This document shows, in pieces, positions 17,801-26,026 of a DNA stretch of 64,000 nucleotides; position 1 is the first letter of the stretch, and the number at the start of each line of letters is the position of its first letter. Both the position numbers and the translations under genes were made by a program. The DNA is from Nannocystis punicea. Its GTDB lineage: Bacteria > Myxococcota_A > Polyangia > Nannocystales > Nannocystaceae. The notes beneath the pieces were generated by a model. The model was not told the origin of the DNA, ran no database searches, and saw only the letters and a list, made by a program, of their open reading frames with translations. The DNA is taken from NCBI RefSeq assembly GCF_026965555.1, contig NZ_CP114040.1, positions 558,001-622,000 of the forward strand, in the 5' to 3' direction.

Positions 17801-20800
17801 TCGGCGACTCCGGCACCGGGATGTTCGACGGCGGGTCGTCGCCGATCCGGATGTCGACGCAGCCGGAGATCTCGAAGAAGAACAGGTCGACGTGGCCGCA
17901 GAAGTGGCCCTCGAAGTAGCTGTAGCCGGGCGAGATGTGGAAGTGCACCAGGCCGTCGACGCCGACCGAGATCAGCACCAGGTCGAGCTCGCCCTTGACG
18001 CCGGCCGCGCCGGCGAACAGCAGCGGCTTGGTGCCGATGCCGACCAGCAGGAACGCGCTGATTTCGAGCTTGAACGGACCCGCGGACCACTTGAGGTCGA
18101 AGCCGGCGCCCATGCCGATCGAGAAGCCGTCGAAGTCGAGCGGGTCGGCGAGGTCGAGCGGGACCAGAGTGCCGCCGAGGCCGTGGAGCTGGCGCTCCTC
18201 GATCATGACGAACGCCCACGCGCGCACGTCGAGGATCTCCGGCAGCAGGGTGATCGTCACCGGGCTGCCCGGGCGCGTCGCGTGGTTGTCGGAGCCGATC
18301 CGGATGTACCACGCGTCCCCGCCGGCGAGCGGGAAGTAGGCGGAGATCGGGATCTCGAGCTTGAGGACCTTCGGGATCTCGTACGAGCCGCGGACGCCGA
18401 TCATGATCGAGGTGGGCTCGATCAAGATCATGCCGAGGATCCGCAGGCCGCCGCCGCCGGAGGGCGTGCCCGACTCGGTCGCCGCGCTCTTGCGCTGGGT
18501 GACGAGGTGCGCGTCGATGCCGAAGATCACCGACACGTCGGGGAAGCCGATCGTCAGCGAGCCCTCGGCGTTGAAGGTGAAGCCGCTGTCGGGCAACGTC
18601 CCGACCACGGCGCCGACGCCGAAGGCGTACTGGCCGGACTTGCGCTTGTACTTCAGGTCCGGCGAGCGGGTGTACCACTCGAGCTGCTTCTGCACCGGCT
18701 CGGTGGCGACCAGGCCGTCGAGGTTGCGGGTGCCGTTGGCGACGAACCGGCCGATGAAGCCGAAGATGCCGAAGCCGGTCGCGCCGAGCGGGATGCCGAC
18801 CGGCAATTGCACGCCGACCTCGACCGCGACGAAGTCCTGGTCGACGGCCAGCGCCCCGTAGGCGCTGAGCTTGGCGGGGATGACCTCCAGGCTCAGCAGG
18901 GCGCGGAACGAGCCGCCGTCGCCGATCGTGACCGCGCCGCGGCCCTTGAGCGCGCCGGGGATGTCGACGGTCGCGGTGAGGCCGCGGAACTCGACCGAGA
19001 ACGGGGCGCTGTCGTCGGGCAGCTTGAGCCGGATGGTCGCGCCCTCGAGCCGCACGACCCCGAGGTCGAGCGCGAACTCGAGGTCGAACTCCATCCACTG
19101 CGAGCCGCTGCCCATGCGGGAGGCGGCGATCCGGATCAGGTTGCCGAGCGGCCCGCCGAGGGTCCACGCGCCGGTGCTGACGACCTCGACGCTCATGTCG
19201 TCGTACGTCAACGCGACGCCGTCGAGGCCGCCCCCGGGCTGGCCGTCGAAGCGCAGACCGACGCCCTTGTAGCGCAGGCGCAGGTGGCCCTCCAGCGTGT
19301 TGCCGAGGACGTTGACGTTGACCCGCAGGTCGATCGTGTAATCGACGGTCGCGGCGACGTGCGGCGCGCCGTTCCACTTGTACGAGATCGCGAACTTGTC
19401 GATGTCGACGCTGCTCGGCGTACCGCCGGAGTTCAGCAGCTCGCCGATCGCCGCGCCGACGGCGATCATCGCCAGGGCCGCGACGAACTGCATCGAGTCG
19501 GGGACCACGTCCGCCGCGTCGACCAGCGACGCGAGCACCGGCCCGAACGCCAGCGCCCCGGCCAGCGGGTTGCTCTGCCAGGTCAGCGCGCCGTCGGGCA
19601 GGCTGAGCGCGCCGCTCGCCTCGGTCTGGCCGCTGCGCGCGTCGTAGACCCAGTGCAGCAGGATCTCCCAGTAGTCGGGCCCGGTCGGCGGCGGAATTGG
19701 CCCCCCGCCCGACGGCAGCTCGATCTCCGCGGCCTTCCAGGCGAACAGCGCCTCGGCCTCGGTCGGGATGGCGTCGGCGGGGCCGACGTAGGTCGGGCTG
19801 TCCCACTTGACGCGCAGGCGCACGCGGTAATCCGTCGGCGGCGGCCCGGCGGTGGTCGAGCTGACCCCCGGAGGCGGCGGGCCGTCGGGGCCCGGCACGA
19901 GGATCCGCGTCGGCACGCCCGGGCTCGGCGGCACCGTCGGCGGCTCCGACGGGGCGGTGGTGTCGACCACGTAGATCTCGGCGCAGCGGTACGGCCGACG
20001 GTTCGGGTCGTTGATCGCCGCGCTGCGATCATCGACCCTGTCCCGGTTCCACTTGCGGTTCCACACCGGCGCCTCGGTGGCGCCGAACGCCGGCGACTGC
20101 GGCCACGGCAGCGCCAGTCGGCGAGCCCCGGAGAACCGCGCGGGCGGGCTGCCGGCCGGCGGCGAGCCGAAGCCGCTCGACTCGATCGCCACGGTGATGT
20201 CGGCAGGCGTCGCGCCGGCCGCGATCAGGGCGTCGCGGGCCGCGTTGGCGCGCAGGGTCGCCAGGCTGTTGTTGTAGGTGTCGTTCTCGGCCTTGTTGCC
20301 GAGCAGCTTGAGGTCGTCGGTGCGGCCGAGGACGTAGTACTTGCGCCCGTTCGGAGCGCCGAGCTCGGCGAGCCACGAGGTCAGCTGCTGCTGGACGTTG
20401 TTGCCGTTCGGGCCCGAGCGGCCGGTGAACCCGAGCGCGAGCGGATAGGCGTCGGCCTCGTGCAGGTTGGCGTCGCCGGTCGGCGACCCGGAATAGGGGT
20501 AGAGCACGCGGATCGGCGCCGCCTGGTCCCAGTCGTACTGGACCTGCACGACCCGCGGGGTGCTGTTCGGGACGGCCGGCGGCGGCGGCGGATCGTTCGC
20601 GCCGGTCGGCACCGGCACCTCGACCTCGGCGTCCGTGCCCTGCGGGACGGTGACGTCGGTGCCGGCGATCGTGGCGAGGGCCGGCGCCGCGGACTGGTCG
20701 GCGCGCTCGTGGAACGGCTTGGCGAGGAAGGTGTTGATGACCGAGGTCGGGGTGGCCGCGCCGGTGCCGACGACGGTGACCCGCGACGGCGAGGTGTTGA

Positions 20801-22352
20801 CGTCCGTGTTCTGGTGGCCGACCGCGATCGGGCCGGTCGGCACGACGTCGATCCGCACTCGCCGGGTGCCGTCCTCGTTCGTCACCACGAGGTCGCGCGA
20901 GCCGATGTCGGGCAAGAGCGGCAGCGTGATCGACGAGGTCCACGTCCAGCTGGACGGCGCGCTGCCGCCGGTGAGGGTCCAGGTCGCGGTGCCGACGCGC
21001 GACGTCAGGGTGACGGTCGCCAGCCGATCTCGCGGGCCGCGGAGGTGCAGGACGTTGCGGAGGGTGTCCCCGTCGATCGTCGCGTCGACGATCGGGCCGA
21101 TGCCGGTCGGACCGCCGGCCTGCAGCGGGAAGGTGACGGTCACCTCGACCAGCGGGGTCTGACCGGGCGGCACATTGCTCGGCGGCTCCGCGACGAGGCC
21201 CGCGGTGCCGGGAGCGCCGACCCGCAGGCTGTATTTCAATTCGGAGGTCGGCGCGTCGAACCACGGAGTGGTCGACGAATTGCCCTCGGAGCCGTCCGGG
21301 AGCTTCCACCACACGCCGACCACCGCGAGGTCGGTATGCCCGGGGATGAGCTCGCCGGCGCCGATCTCGAACACCGCGCGGACGCGCCGCTTGACCCCGC
21401 CGAGGCCGAGAGTCATCGCGTACTCGAGAGGAGGCCCCCCGCCGACGGTGGTCTCGGGGACGTCGACCTCGGAGCCGTCCGACAGCTGCTCCTTGATCGT
21501 CAGGCGGGTCTTGTAGACGTCGTTGAAGTCATGCCCGAACTCGACCCGGATCTCGCCCTGAAGGCCGCCCGGGTCGCCGATGATCACGTCGCGGGCGCTG
21601 ACCGAGAGGTTGTTGAGCAGCGGCGTTTCGGGCGGGAAATAGAAGGTCGTCTCGCGGAACGCGAGGCCCTGCCACTCCTCGCCGTGGCCGCGCGCGGCGA
21701 TCTCCGCCGGCGTGAAGGTGCTGCTCAGATCGAGGACGAATTGATCGAGCGTCATCCCGAAGTTCGTGTCGCCGAACACGAAGCTCGGCGGCCGCGCGGT
21801 CAGACGAATGACGGCGCCGGTCGGGGCGGTCGGATCGAGCGGGTCCGGTGAATCGACGACCTGGACCTGAGTGTCGCCGCCGCCGCCGCCGCTGATCCGC
21901 ACGACCCCGCGCGCGACCAGGTACACGTTGCCGGCGCCGGTCTTCTTGAGCGTGAGCGGCGTGACGCCGGTGCCGCCGACCGGCTGCGCCGGGACCGCGC
22001 CCGGGATGAGGATCTCGACGTCCCAGACCTGAATGTCGATTGTCCACAGGGTCGGCGCCCCCTCCTGCTCCCCCGCCGGCGGCGCCGCGGGGCGCTCGAT
22101 CGCCAGCCGGAACGGCAGCCCGTGCGTCAACCCGGGGATCCGCAGCGCCCAATTCTGGGTGTCGAGGTCGAACACGTCCGCGAGCGCCTGCAGCGTGCCC
22201 TCGTGGAGGAAGTAGTCGTCGCTGGTGGTGGACCGATGGTCCAAGATCGTGAGGACGCCGATCCGCTCGACGATACCATCGGGGATCTGCAACGCGACTC
22301 CCGTGGTTTGCGGCAACAGATCGAGGATGCTGATCCCACGACGGACGGCCAT
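14874..22352 (-). CDS. First gene of the giant-protein operon; 2492-aa protein with OmpA-like and DUF6603-like segments
   Basis: The largest gene here. ATG at 22352; the Shine-Dalgarno is weak. No signal peptide, so any export must use another route or the protein is cytoplasmic. Seen in order: a beta-rich N-terminus; Ig-like stretches about 300-560; a segment near 670-735 (YVLGRTDDLKLLGNKA then LRANAARDALIAAG) that resembles the peptidoglycan-binding OmpA C-terminal pattern; and a Gly-rich amphipathic region about 1000-1700 with LPVGIPLGATGFGIFGFIG, reminiscent of DUF6603. The C-terminal third is unrecognised and ends in a compact beta domain. The codon bias is uniform, with no frameshift, so the gene is under selection. 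It leads a four-gene operon with gaps of 43, 7 and -4 bases. The domain names are recollection, not search results. Confidence 0.8.
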   Translation of the reverse strand: MAVRRGISILDLLPQTTGVALQIPDGIVERIGVLTILDHRSTTSDDYFLHEGTLQALADVFDLDTQNWALRIPGLTHGLPFRLAIERPAAPPAGEQEGAPTLWTIDIQVWDVEILIPGAVPAQPVGGTGVTPLTLKKTGAGNVYLVARGVVRISGGGGGDTQVQVVDSPDPLDPTAPTGAVIRLTARPPSFVFGDTNFGMTLDQFVLDLSSTFTPAEIAARGHGEEWQGLAFRETTFYFPPETPLLNNLSVSARDVIIGDPGGLQGEIRVEFGHDFNDVYKTRLTIKEQLSDGSEVDVPETTVGGGPPLEYAMTLGLGGVKRRVRAVFEIGAGELIPGHTDLAVVGVWWKLPDGSEGNSSTTPWFDAPTSELKYSLRVGAPGTAGLVAEPPSNVPPGQTPLVEVTVTFPLQAGGPTGIGPIVDATIDGDTLRNVLHLRGPRDRLATVTLTSRVGTATWTLTGGSAPSSWTWTSSITLPLLPDIGSRDLVVTNEDGTRRVRIDVVPTGPIAVGHQNTDVNTSPSRVTVVGTGAATPTSVINTFLAKPFHERADQSAAPALATIAGTDVTVPQGTDAEVEVPVPTGANDPPPPPAVPNSTPRVVQVQYDWDQAAPIRVLYPYSGSPTGDANLHEADAYPLALGFTGRSGPNGNNVQQQLTSWLAELGAPNGRKYYVLGRTDDLKLLGNKAENDTYNNSLATLRANAARDALIAAGATPADITVAIESSGFGSPPAGSPPARFSGARRLALPWPQSPAFGATEAPVWNRKWNRDRVDDRSAAINDPNRRPYRCAEIYVVDTTAPSEPPTVPPSPGVPTRILVPGPDGPPPPGVSSTTAGPPPTDYRVRLRVKWDSPTYVGPADAIPTEAEALFAWKAAEIELPSGGGPIPPPTGPDYWEILLHWVYDARSGQTEASGALSLPDGALTWQSNPLAGALAFGPVLASLVDAADVVPDSMQFVAALAMIAVGAAIGELLNSGGTPSSVDIDKFAISYKWNGAPHVAATVDYTIDLRVNVNVLGNTLEGHLRLRYKGVGLRFDGQPGGGLDGVALTYDDMSVEVVSTGAWTLGGPLGNLIRIAASRMGSGSQWMEFDLEFALDLGVVRLEGATIRLKLPDDSAPFSVEFRGLTATVDIPGALKGRGAVTIGDGGSFRALLSLEVIPAKLSAYGALAVDQDFVAVEVGVQLPVGIPLGATGFGIFGFIGRFVANGTRNLDGLVATEPVQKQLEWYTRSPDLKYKRKSGQYAFGVGAVVGTLPDSGFTFNAEGSLTIGFPDVSVIFGIDAHLVTQRKSAATESGTPSGGGGLRILGMILIEPTSIMIGVRGSYEIPKVLKLEIPISAYFPLAGGDAWYIRIGSDNHATRPGSPVTITLLPEILDVRAWAFVMIEERQLHGLGGTLVPLDLADPLDFDGFSIGMGAGFDLKWSAGPFKLEISAFLLVGIGTKPLLFAGAAGVKGELDLVLISVGVDGLVHFHISPGYSYFEGHFCGHVDLFFFEISGCVDIRIGDDPPSNIPVPESPIAGMDLCDHLAVVKGTASRNGAGAVPTVWPDTIAVLRFAHFIADGLGASDFDRRLVPPAALSPWSGSTELKYAFRLKTVELWKLTGADPNNAAHWTKVTGPFDSAWWLPSWRASIIEGGDTTGPSTEEGRELGLFSWDPRAWSRWLGEGSQEVPGNPGNTVEHVCDEVAPAEPSCAYGRAREYAYGTLGQFRAQPPASAVFPSRFKAFARFPTGLDAGMLAALGADVGWTWIPGAVAPLHGAIDLHGTSLAEGWRFPSWRAVGKIVGTAPIVLPLSKPLLAGELVLEVCSDKETEVIGNGICDDMPSGDGMIDGFTGKSKTKYSGSSLQPFFTNNEWALRLLKNVLDGQYPAQTDAVAVEVDPAGASATLTAFGPNNVVLGTAQTVGTGRQWLRVEAPGIVRMRLTGEKQPVVYEVCWGRRRPILDLVTFEQLEWPRVIAFDIHDKSKQLQPEVLKGEGTCPKLLYKLPEGEGWTRVEVAPWNRGDVALVALCGVTLEARAAQQAEVEHRASLIDLMQQWVAAALDNKPTHTTYLDDVSTYEIRVAWQYQGFRPANPGDEPAPPASNGWIDPPGMPERFRFTTAAFGLTAAPPPVEGSSLEDPAQGGPGFDERTFDPRGVARYLTRAAPSHEDPPHFLDDHAGFWFMVDHLESLVDKYDRTLQVKVLHTRPPAGSMHGVEAHHPGGLHLLDVTIAAEWKVDTRTWFAADQLLVEAVAAAPCIGGTPAVGSSSVSVTADLEPRTEYDLLLNAAPKIVDAFAEVPIARSHFRTSRYRNPTEMLRALGFASPLGLSPPTDALIAAPLAAGPLAIGDTELDAALTTLGLDPWPLPPAPRTTVLWLQPTAPGQPWRVAGVLVEADEPVWRAGLRTGAQGEPEPPPRLEVMSLRIFRTYEQLVTFPLPPHFVTTRTALASLSERVRNASGTRSIFIANTPIPMTGGRIYDLEVRFKENGNPGATGAAPMVDRPLFVLEEGD

Positions 22353-22893
22353 ATTGCGAGGCTAGATTATGGCGTCCTCCGCCAATAGAGGGATTCTTCG
22401 CACGACTCGCGGGCCGCCTCGCTCGCAGACGAGCGCAGCAATCACTTGCGCGCAGAGAACGATCGGCGATTCCAACATTAACGGACCGGCCCACGGGATT
22501 TGATGCAATCGGCGTTTAATTGTGCACACCGCGAAACCGCGCCCGGGAGATCTCTCGCCGGCCGATGCCGCGCAACCATGTTCGAGCGACCTCTGCCGCT
22601 GATTCGGCGTATGCCTATTGAAGGTGCGCCCTTATGGGGCATTGAGAGAAAGCCCTGACGTCGCGTCGGCGAGGCACGCGTGCAGCGGTCGAATCGGCCC
22701 GCTCGGGGCCCCGGCTCGATGCTCTGAAGATACCGCCGTGCATGCGCCCGGCATGCGCGCCCGGCGTGCGACTTCGACGATGTCGCCCGTACCGTGCGAA
22801 TGATCGGAGGCGGAATGAGCGTCGGTGACGACGTGGGCCTCGTCGCCGGCGAGCGGGTGAAGCAGTAGAGGACGCGGCGTCCGGATCCGCGAG
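22353..22893. other. Intergenic region upstream of the giant operon, about 540 bases
   Basis: No supported gene. The 22353-22640 part is slightly richer in A/T than its surroundings (for example ggcgtttaattgtgcacac near 22511) and is the expected place for the promoter of the leftward operon. I could not assign hexamers with confidence. Short open frames across 22480-23220 continue the decayed gene described next and do not look like independent genes. Confidence 0.45.
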
Positions 22894-23370
22894 CTACGGG
22901 CGAGGAGGCGGCGACGCGAGCAGATACGCGGGCGGCACGTCCACCATCCGCTTCGTCGCGGGCAGCTCCGTCGAGCCGCCGGAATCGAGGGCGGCCGCGA
23001 GGAGCGACGCGAGCGTCCCGTCGATCACCTCGACCTCGTCCGGTGATTGGTGAGAGCGGCGGCGCCGAGCGGGGGTACCGTCGCTTTTCGGACGGACTGG
23101 GCTCGAGGGCATCGGTCCGCCCGCGGAGCGAGCATTCACCCTCGCGGAGGGTGGTGCGCGCGACGAAGGTGCCGTCGGGCAGGTCGAGGAATCGCACGGC
23201 GTTCTTCTTCCGGCCGTGGGGCAAGAGGAACTCGATCTGCTGGTGCTCTGCGAGCGGGCGGACCCACCACGGACGGGTCGCGGCGAACAGAGTGGCCTCG
23301 TCGAGCTCCCGATAGAGACCGATGAAGTCGGCGGGGGTCCGGTTCGAGATGTCCTTGGAGACATGTGAGG
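22894..23370 (-). pseudogene. Decayed gene, frameshifted, 5' end cut at an octamer array
   Basis: Two protein-like stretches lie in different minus-strand frames. The first (about 23360 down to 23080) reads SNRTPADFIGLYRELDEA, then WWVRPLAEHQQIEFLLPHG and RFLDLPDGTFVARTTLREGE. The second, in another frame (about 23040 to the stop at 22894), reads SPDEVEVIDGTLASLLAAAL and MVDVPPAYLLASPP. The first stretch has no usable start codon: going upstream it runs directly into the octamer pair at 23346-23367, translated there as HVSKDIS. I read this as a gene that lost its 5' end and later shifted frame. The original function is unknown. Confidence 0.5.
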
Positions 23371-23429
23371 CCGGGCCGCGGCGGGAGCAAAGGCGGCGCG
23401 CCGCGAGCGGATGTCCGTGAGGACAGGTC
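23346..23429. repeat. Two 14-bp-phased octamer pairs (loci E and F)
   Basis: Locus E: GAGATGTC (23346) and GACATGTG (23360), spacer cttgga. Locus F: CGGATGTC (23408) and GACAGGTC (23422), spacer cgtgag. They sit between the decayed gene and the DUF4215 lipoprotein stop. Confidence 0.75.
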
Positions 23430-23480
23430 CGCCGCGGCGCGCGGGAGGCGGCCCGTGGGGGCCGGGTCAGACGGCTCGGA

Positions 23481-25820
23481 TCAGGCCGGCTTGATCTGGC
23501 AGGTGCTGCTGCAGAACGAGCCCTGGGTGCCGTTCTGGGCGCCCTGGTCGCACATCTCGAGCACGCCGTTGCCGTTGGGGCTCTGGACGATGCCGTCGCC
23601 GCAGGTGGTCTTGACGCAGGCGTTGCAGGCGTCGGTGTTGACGTTGTTGCCGTCGTCGCAGGCCTCGTTCTGGCCGTTGCCGTTGGGGCTCTGGACGGTG
23701 CCGTCGCCGCAGGCGGTCTTGGCGCAGGTGTTGGTGCAGGCGTCGGCGTTCGACTGGTTGCCGTCGTCGCAGACCTCGTTCTGGTTGTTGCCGTTGGGGG
23801 TCTGCTTGACGCCGTCGCCGCAGGTGGTCTTCTTGCAGGTGGCGTTGCACGCCTTGGTGTTGTCGTTGTTGGCGCCGTTGTCGCACTGCTCGTTGTAGGG
23901 CGCGCCCGGCTGGACGATGCTGTCGCCGCAGGTCGGGGTCTTGCAGGCGTTGCTGCAGGCGTCGTCGTTGACGTTGTTGCCGTCGTCGCACTGCTCCTGG
24001 TTCTGCGGCTGCTTGTAGCCGTCGCCGCACTTGGCGGGGACGCAGAAGGCGGTGCAGAGGTCGGTGTTGTCGGCGTTGCCGTCGTCGCAGGTCTCGCCGG
24101 CGTTCGGCTGGGTGATGCCGTCGCCGCACTTGGCGGCCTTGCACATGTTGGTGCAGAGGTCGGTGTTGACGTTGTTGCCGTCGTCGCACTCCTCCTGGCC
24201 GACCCAGGTCTTGCCGTCGCCGCACTTGGCGGGCACGCAGGTCGACAGGCACGCCTTGCTGTCGCCGTTGTTGAGGCCGTCGTCGCAGGTCTCGTTGTTG
24301 CTCGGCTGGATGTAGCCGTCGCCGCACTTCGGGGTCAGGCAGGCGGTGGTGCAGGTGCCGGTGTTGCTGTTGAGGCCGCCGTTGTCGCACTGCTCGCCCG
24401 GCTGGATGAAGCCGTCGCCGCACTTGGCCATCTTGCACACGTTGGTGCAGGAGTCGTTGTTGTTCTGGTTGCCGTCGTCGCAGGCCTCGCCGGGGCCGAC
24501 GAAGCCGTCGCCGCAGAACTGCTTGGTGCAGTTGGCCTTGCAGGTGCCGGTGTTGGAGTTGTTGGCGCCGTCGTCGCACTCCTCGTGGTTCTGCCAGATC
24601 AGCCCGTCGCCGCACTTGGCCGCGGTGCACACGAGGGTGCACGCGCCGGCGTTGTTGTTGCCGGGGCCGAGGTCGCACTGCTCGTCGAGGCTGGGCTGGA
24701 CGATCGCGTCGCCGCACTTCGGCAGGGCGCAGGAGTCGGTGCAGCCGTCGTCCTGGTCGCCGTTCTTGCCGTCGTCGCACTGCTCGCCCGGGTCGATGAC
24801 CTCGTTGCCGCACTCCTCGAGCTTGCACATCGCGGTGCAGCCGTCGCCGCCCTGGTTGTTGCCGTCGTCGCACTGCTCGGTCGGGCTCTTGTCGCCGTCG
24901 CCGCAGGTGTTCAGCTGGCACTGGGCGTTGCACTGCTGGCCCGGGCCGTTGCCCGCGCCGAGGTCACACTCCTCGTCGCCGCTGCCGGTGTTGTGCAGGA
25001 GGCCGTCGCCGCACACCCCGGGCTTGCAGGCGAGGGTGCAGTCGCCGGTGTTCGAGTTGTTGACGCCCTGGTCGCACTGCTCGCCGTTGCTGCTCTGGAC
25101 GAAGTTGTCGCCGCACTTGGCGGCGGTGCAGTTGTTGGTGCACTCGTCGTCGTTGCTCTCGTTGCCGTCGTCGCACTGCTCCTGGGCGGAGATGATGCCG
25201 TCGCCGCAGGTGGCGAGCTTGCAGCCGTTGGTGCAGGTGTCGGCGTCGTTCTGGTTGCCGTCGTCGCAGCCCTCGCCGGGGCCGACCTTGCCGTCGCCGC
25301 AGAAGGCGGTCTTGCAGTCCGGCTTGCAGGCGTTCATGTCGCCGTTCTCGGCCCCGTTGTCGCACTCCTCGCCGGGGCCGATGTACGTGTCCCCGCAGAT
25401 GTTGAGCATGCAGCCGAGCTTGCACTCGTTGCCGCCGCCGTTGTTCGGGCCGCTGTCACATTCCTCGCCGGGGTCGAGCACGCCGTCGCCGCAGCCGCCC
25501 CCGCCGATGCCCGTGGTCGTGTCGTCGGGCATCGTGTCGCTCGAGTTCGAGTCGGAGATGCCCATGCCGCTGGTGGTCGGCACGCCCGAGTTCGAGTCGG
25601 AGATGCCCGCCGTGCCGTCGGTCGCCTCGCTGGCCGACATGCTCACGCCGCCGACCGTCGGCTCGGTCATGCTGCCCGTCGACGTGTCGGTGGCAGAGCC
25701 GGAGTTCGACGCGTTGGCGGCGCTGGTGCTGTTGCTGTTGTCGCCGCAGGCCACGAGACCGACGGCGGACAGACAGAGGGGAGCGACGAGCTTCAACAAG
25801 AAAGCACGAGAGCGGGACAT
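23481..25820 (-). CDS. Surface lipoprotein with 20 DUF4215 Cys-rich repeats
   Basis: The ATG at 25820 is preferred over an earlier in-frame Met because it begins a lipoprotein signal (MSRSRAFLLKLVAPL, then VGLVAC as lipobox) and has GAGG about 8 bases upstream. After a linker rich in Ser, Thr, Asn and Asp there are 20 consecutive units that begin CGDG or a variant and contain an EQCDDGN core followed by two more Cys. These are DUF4215 repeats, typical of myxobacterial surface proteins and related to eukaryotic Cys-rich modules. Each unit is about 30-36 residues with four Cys, and fills the protein to its C-terminus. Repeat units are alike at the DNA level too, so copy number may vary between strains. 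Probably disulfide-bonded at the cell surface; ligand unknown. Confidence 0.92.
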   Translation of the reverse strand: MSRSRAFLLKLVAPLCLSAVGLVACGDNSNSTSAANASNSGSATDTSTGSMTEPTVGGVSMSASEATDGTAGISDSNSGVPTTSGMGISDSNSSDTMPDDTTTGIGGGGCGDGVLDPGEECDSGPNNGGGNECKLGCMLNICGDTYIGPGEECDNGAENGDMNACKPDCKTAFCGDGKVGPGEGCDDGNQNDADTCTNGCKLATCGDGIISAQEQCDDGNESNDDECTNNCTAAKCGDNFVQSSNGEQCDQGVNNSNTGDCTLACKPGVCGDGLLHNTGSGDEECDLGAGNGPGQQCNAQCQLNTCGDGDKSPTEQCDDGNNQGGDGCTAMCKLEECGNEVIDPGEQCDDGKNGDQDDGCTDSCALPKCGDAIVQPSLDEQCDLGPGNNNAGACTLVCTAAKCGDGLIWQNHEECDDGANNSNTGTCKANCTKQFCGDGFVGPGEACDDGNQNNNDSCTNVCKMAKCGDGFIQPGEQCDNGGLNSNTGTCTTACLTPKCGDGYIQPSNNETCDDGLNNGDSKACLSTCVPAKCGDGKTWVGQEECDDGNNVNTDLCTNMCKAAKCGDGITQPNAGETCDDGNADNTDLCTAFCVPAKCGDGYKQPQNQEQCDDGNNVNDDACSNACKTPTCGDSIVQPGAPYNEQCDNGANNDNTKACNATCKKTTCGDGVKQTPNGNNQNEVCDDGNQSNADACTNTCAKTACGDGTVQSPNGNGQNEACDDGNNVNTDACNACVKTTCGDGIVQSPNGNGVLEMCDQGAQNGTQGSFCSSTCQIKPA

Positions 25821-26026
25821 GCGAGCCTCGATTGGAGACGAGAGATGAAGAAACCAGGTGGTTCGTAGCGACCCGGGAGAAAGACTCACGGGCAGCAGTG
25901 GTAGCGACGCGGTGGATCCGTCTGGATCGTCGGAATTACGAAACCGTACCCGAGAACGGGCACGGCGTCGTCACGGAGCAAAAACGCACGCGCACGCCGG
26001 CGCGAGGCCGACGCACGCGCGAGGTT

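Noticed and set aside
14673..21851. Plus-strand open frame of about 2390 codons opposite the giant genes
   Set aside because: It is the antisense of real coding sequence: Arg/Ala/Gly/Asp-rich low complexity, no domain, spans two real genes and their gap. Long antisense frames are expected at this GC content.
8060..22352. Contractile injection or phage-tail cluster
   Set aside because: No sheath, tube, baseplate gp25-like, LysM or AAA ATPase gene is visible. Size and operon form alone do not support it.
25384..25400. Element-like GTGTCcccgcaGATGT in the DUF4215 gene
   Set aside because: Encoded by the conserved CGDTYIGPGEE repeat and weak in match; explained by the protein sequence.
24346..25868. 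Plus-strand frames over the DUF4215 repeats
   Set aside because: Ser/Pro- or Val/Ala-rich antisense of the Cys-rich repeats; the regularity comes from the repeated DNA.
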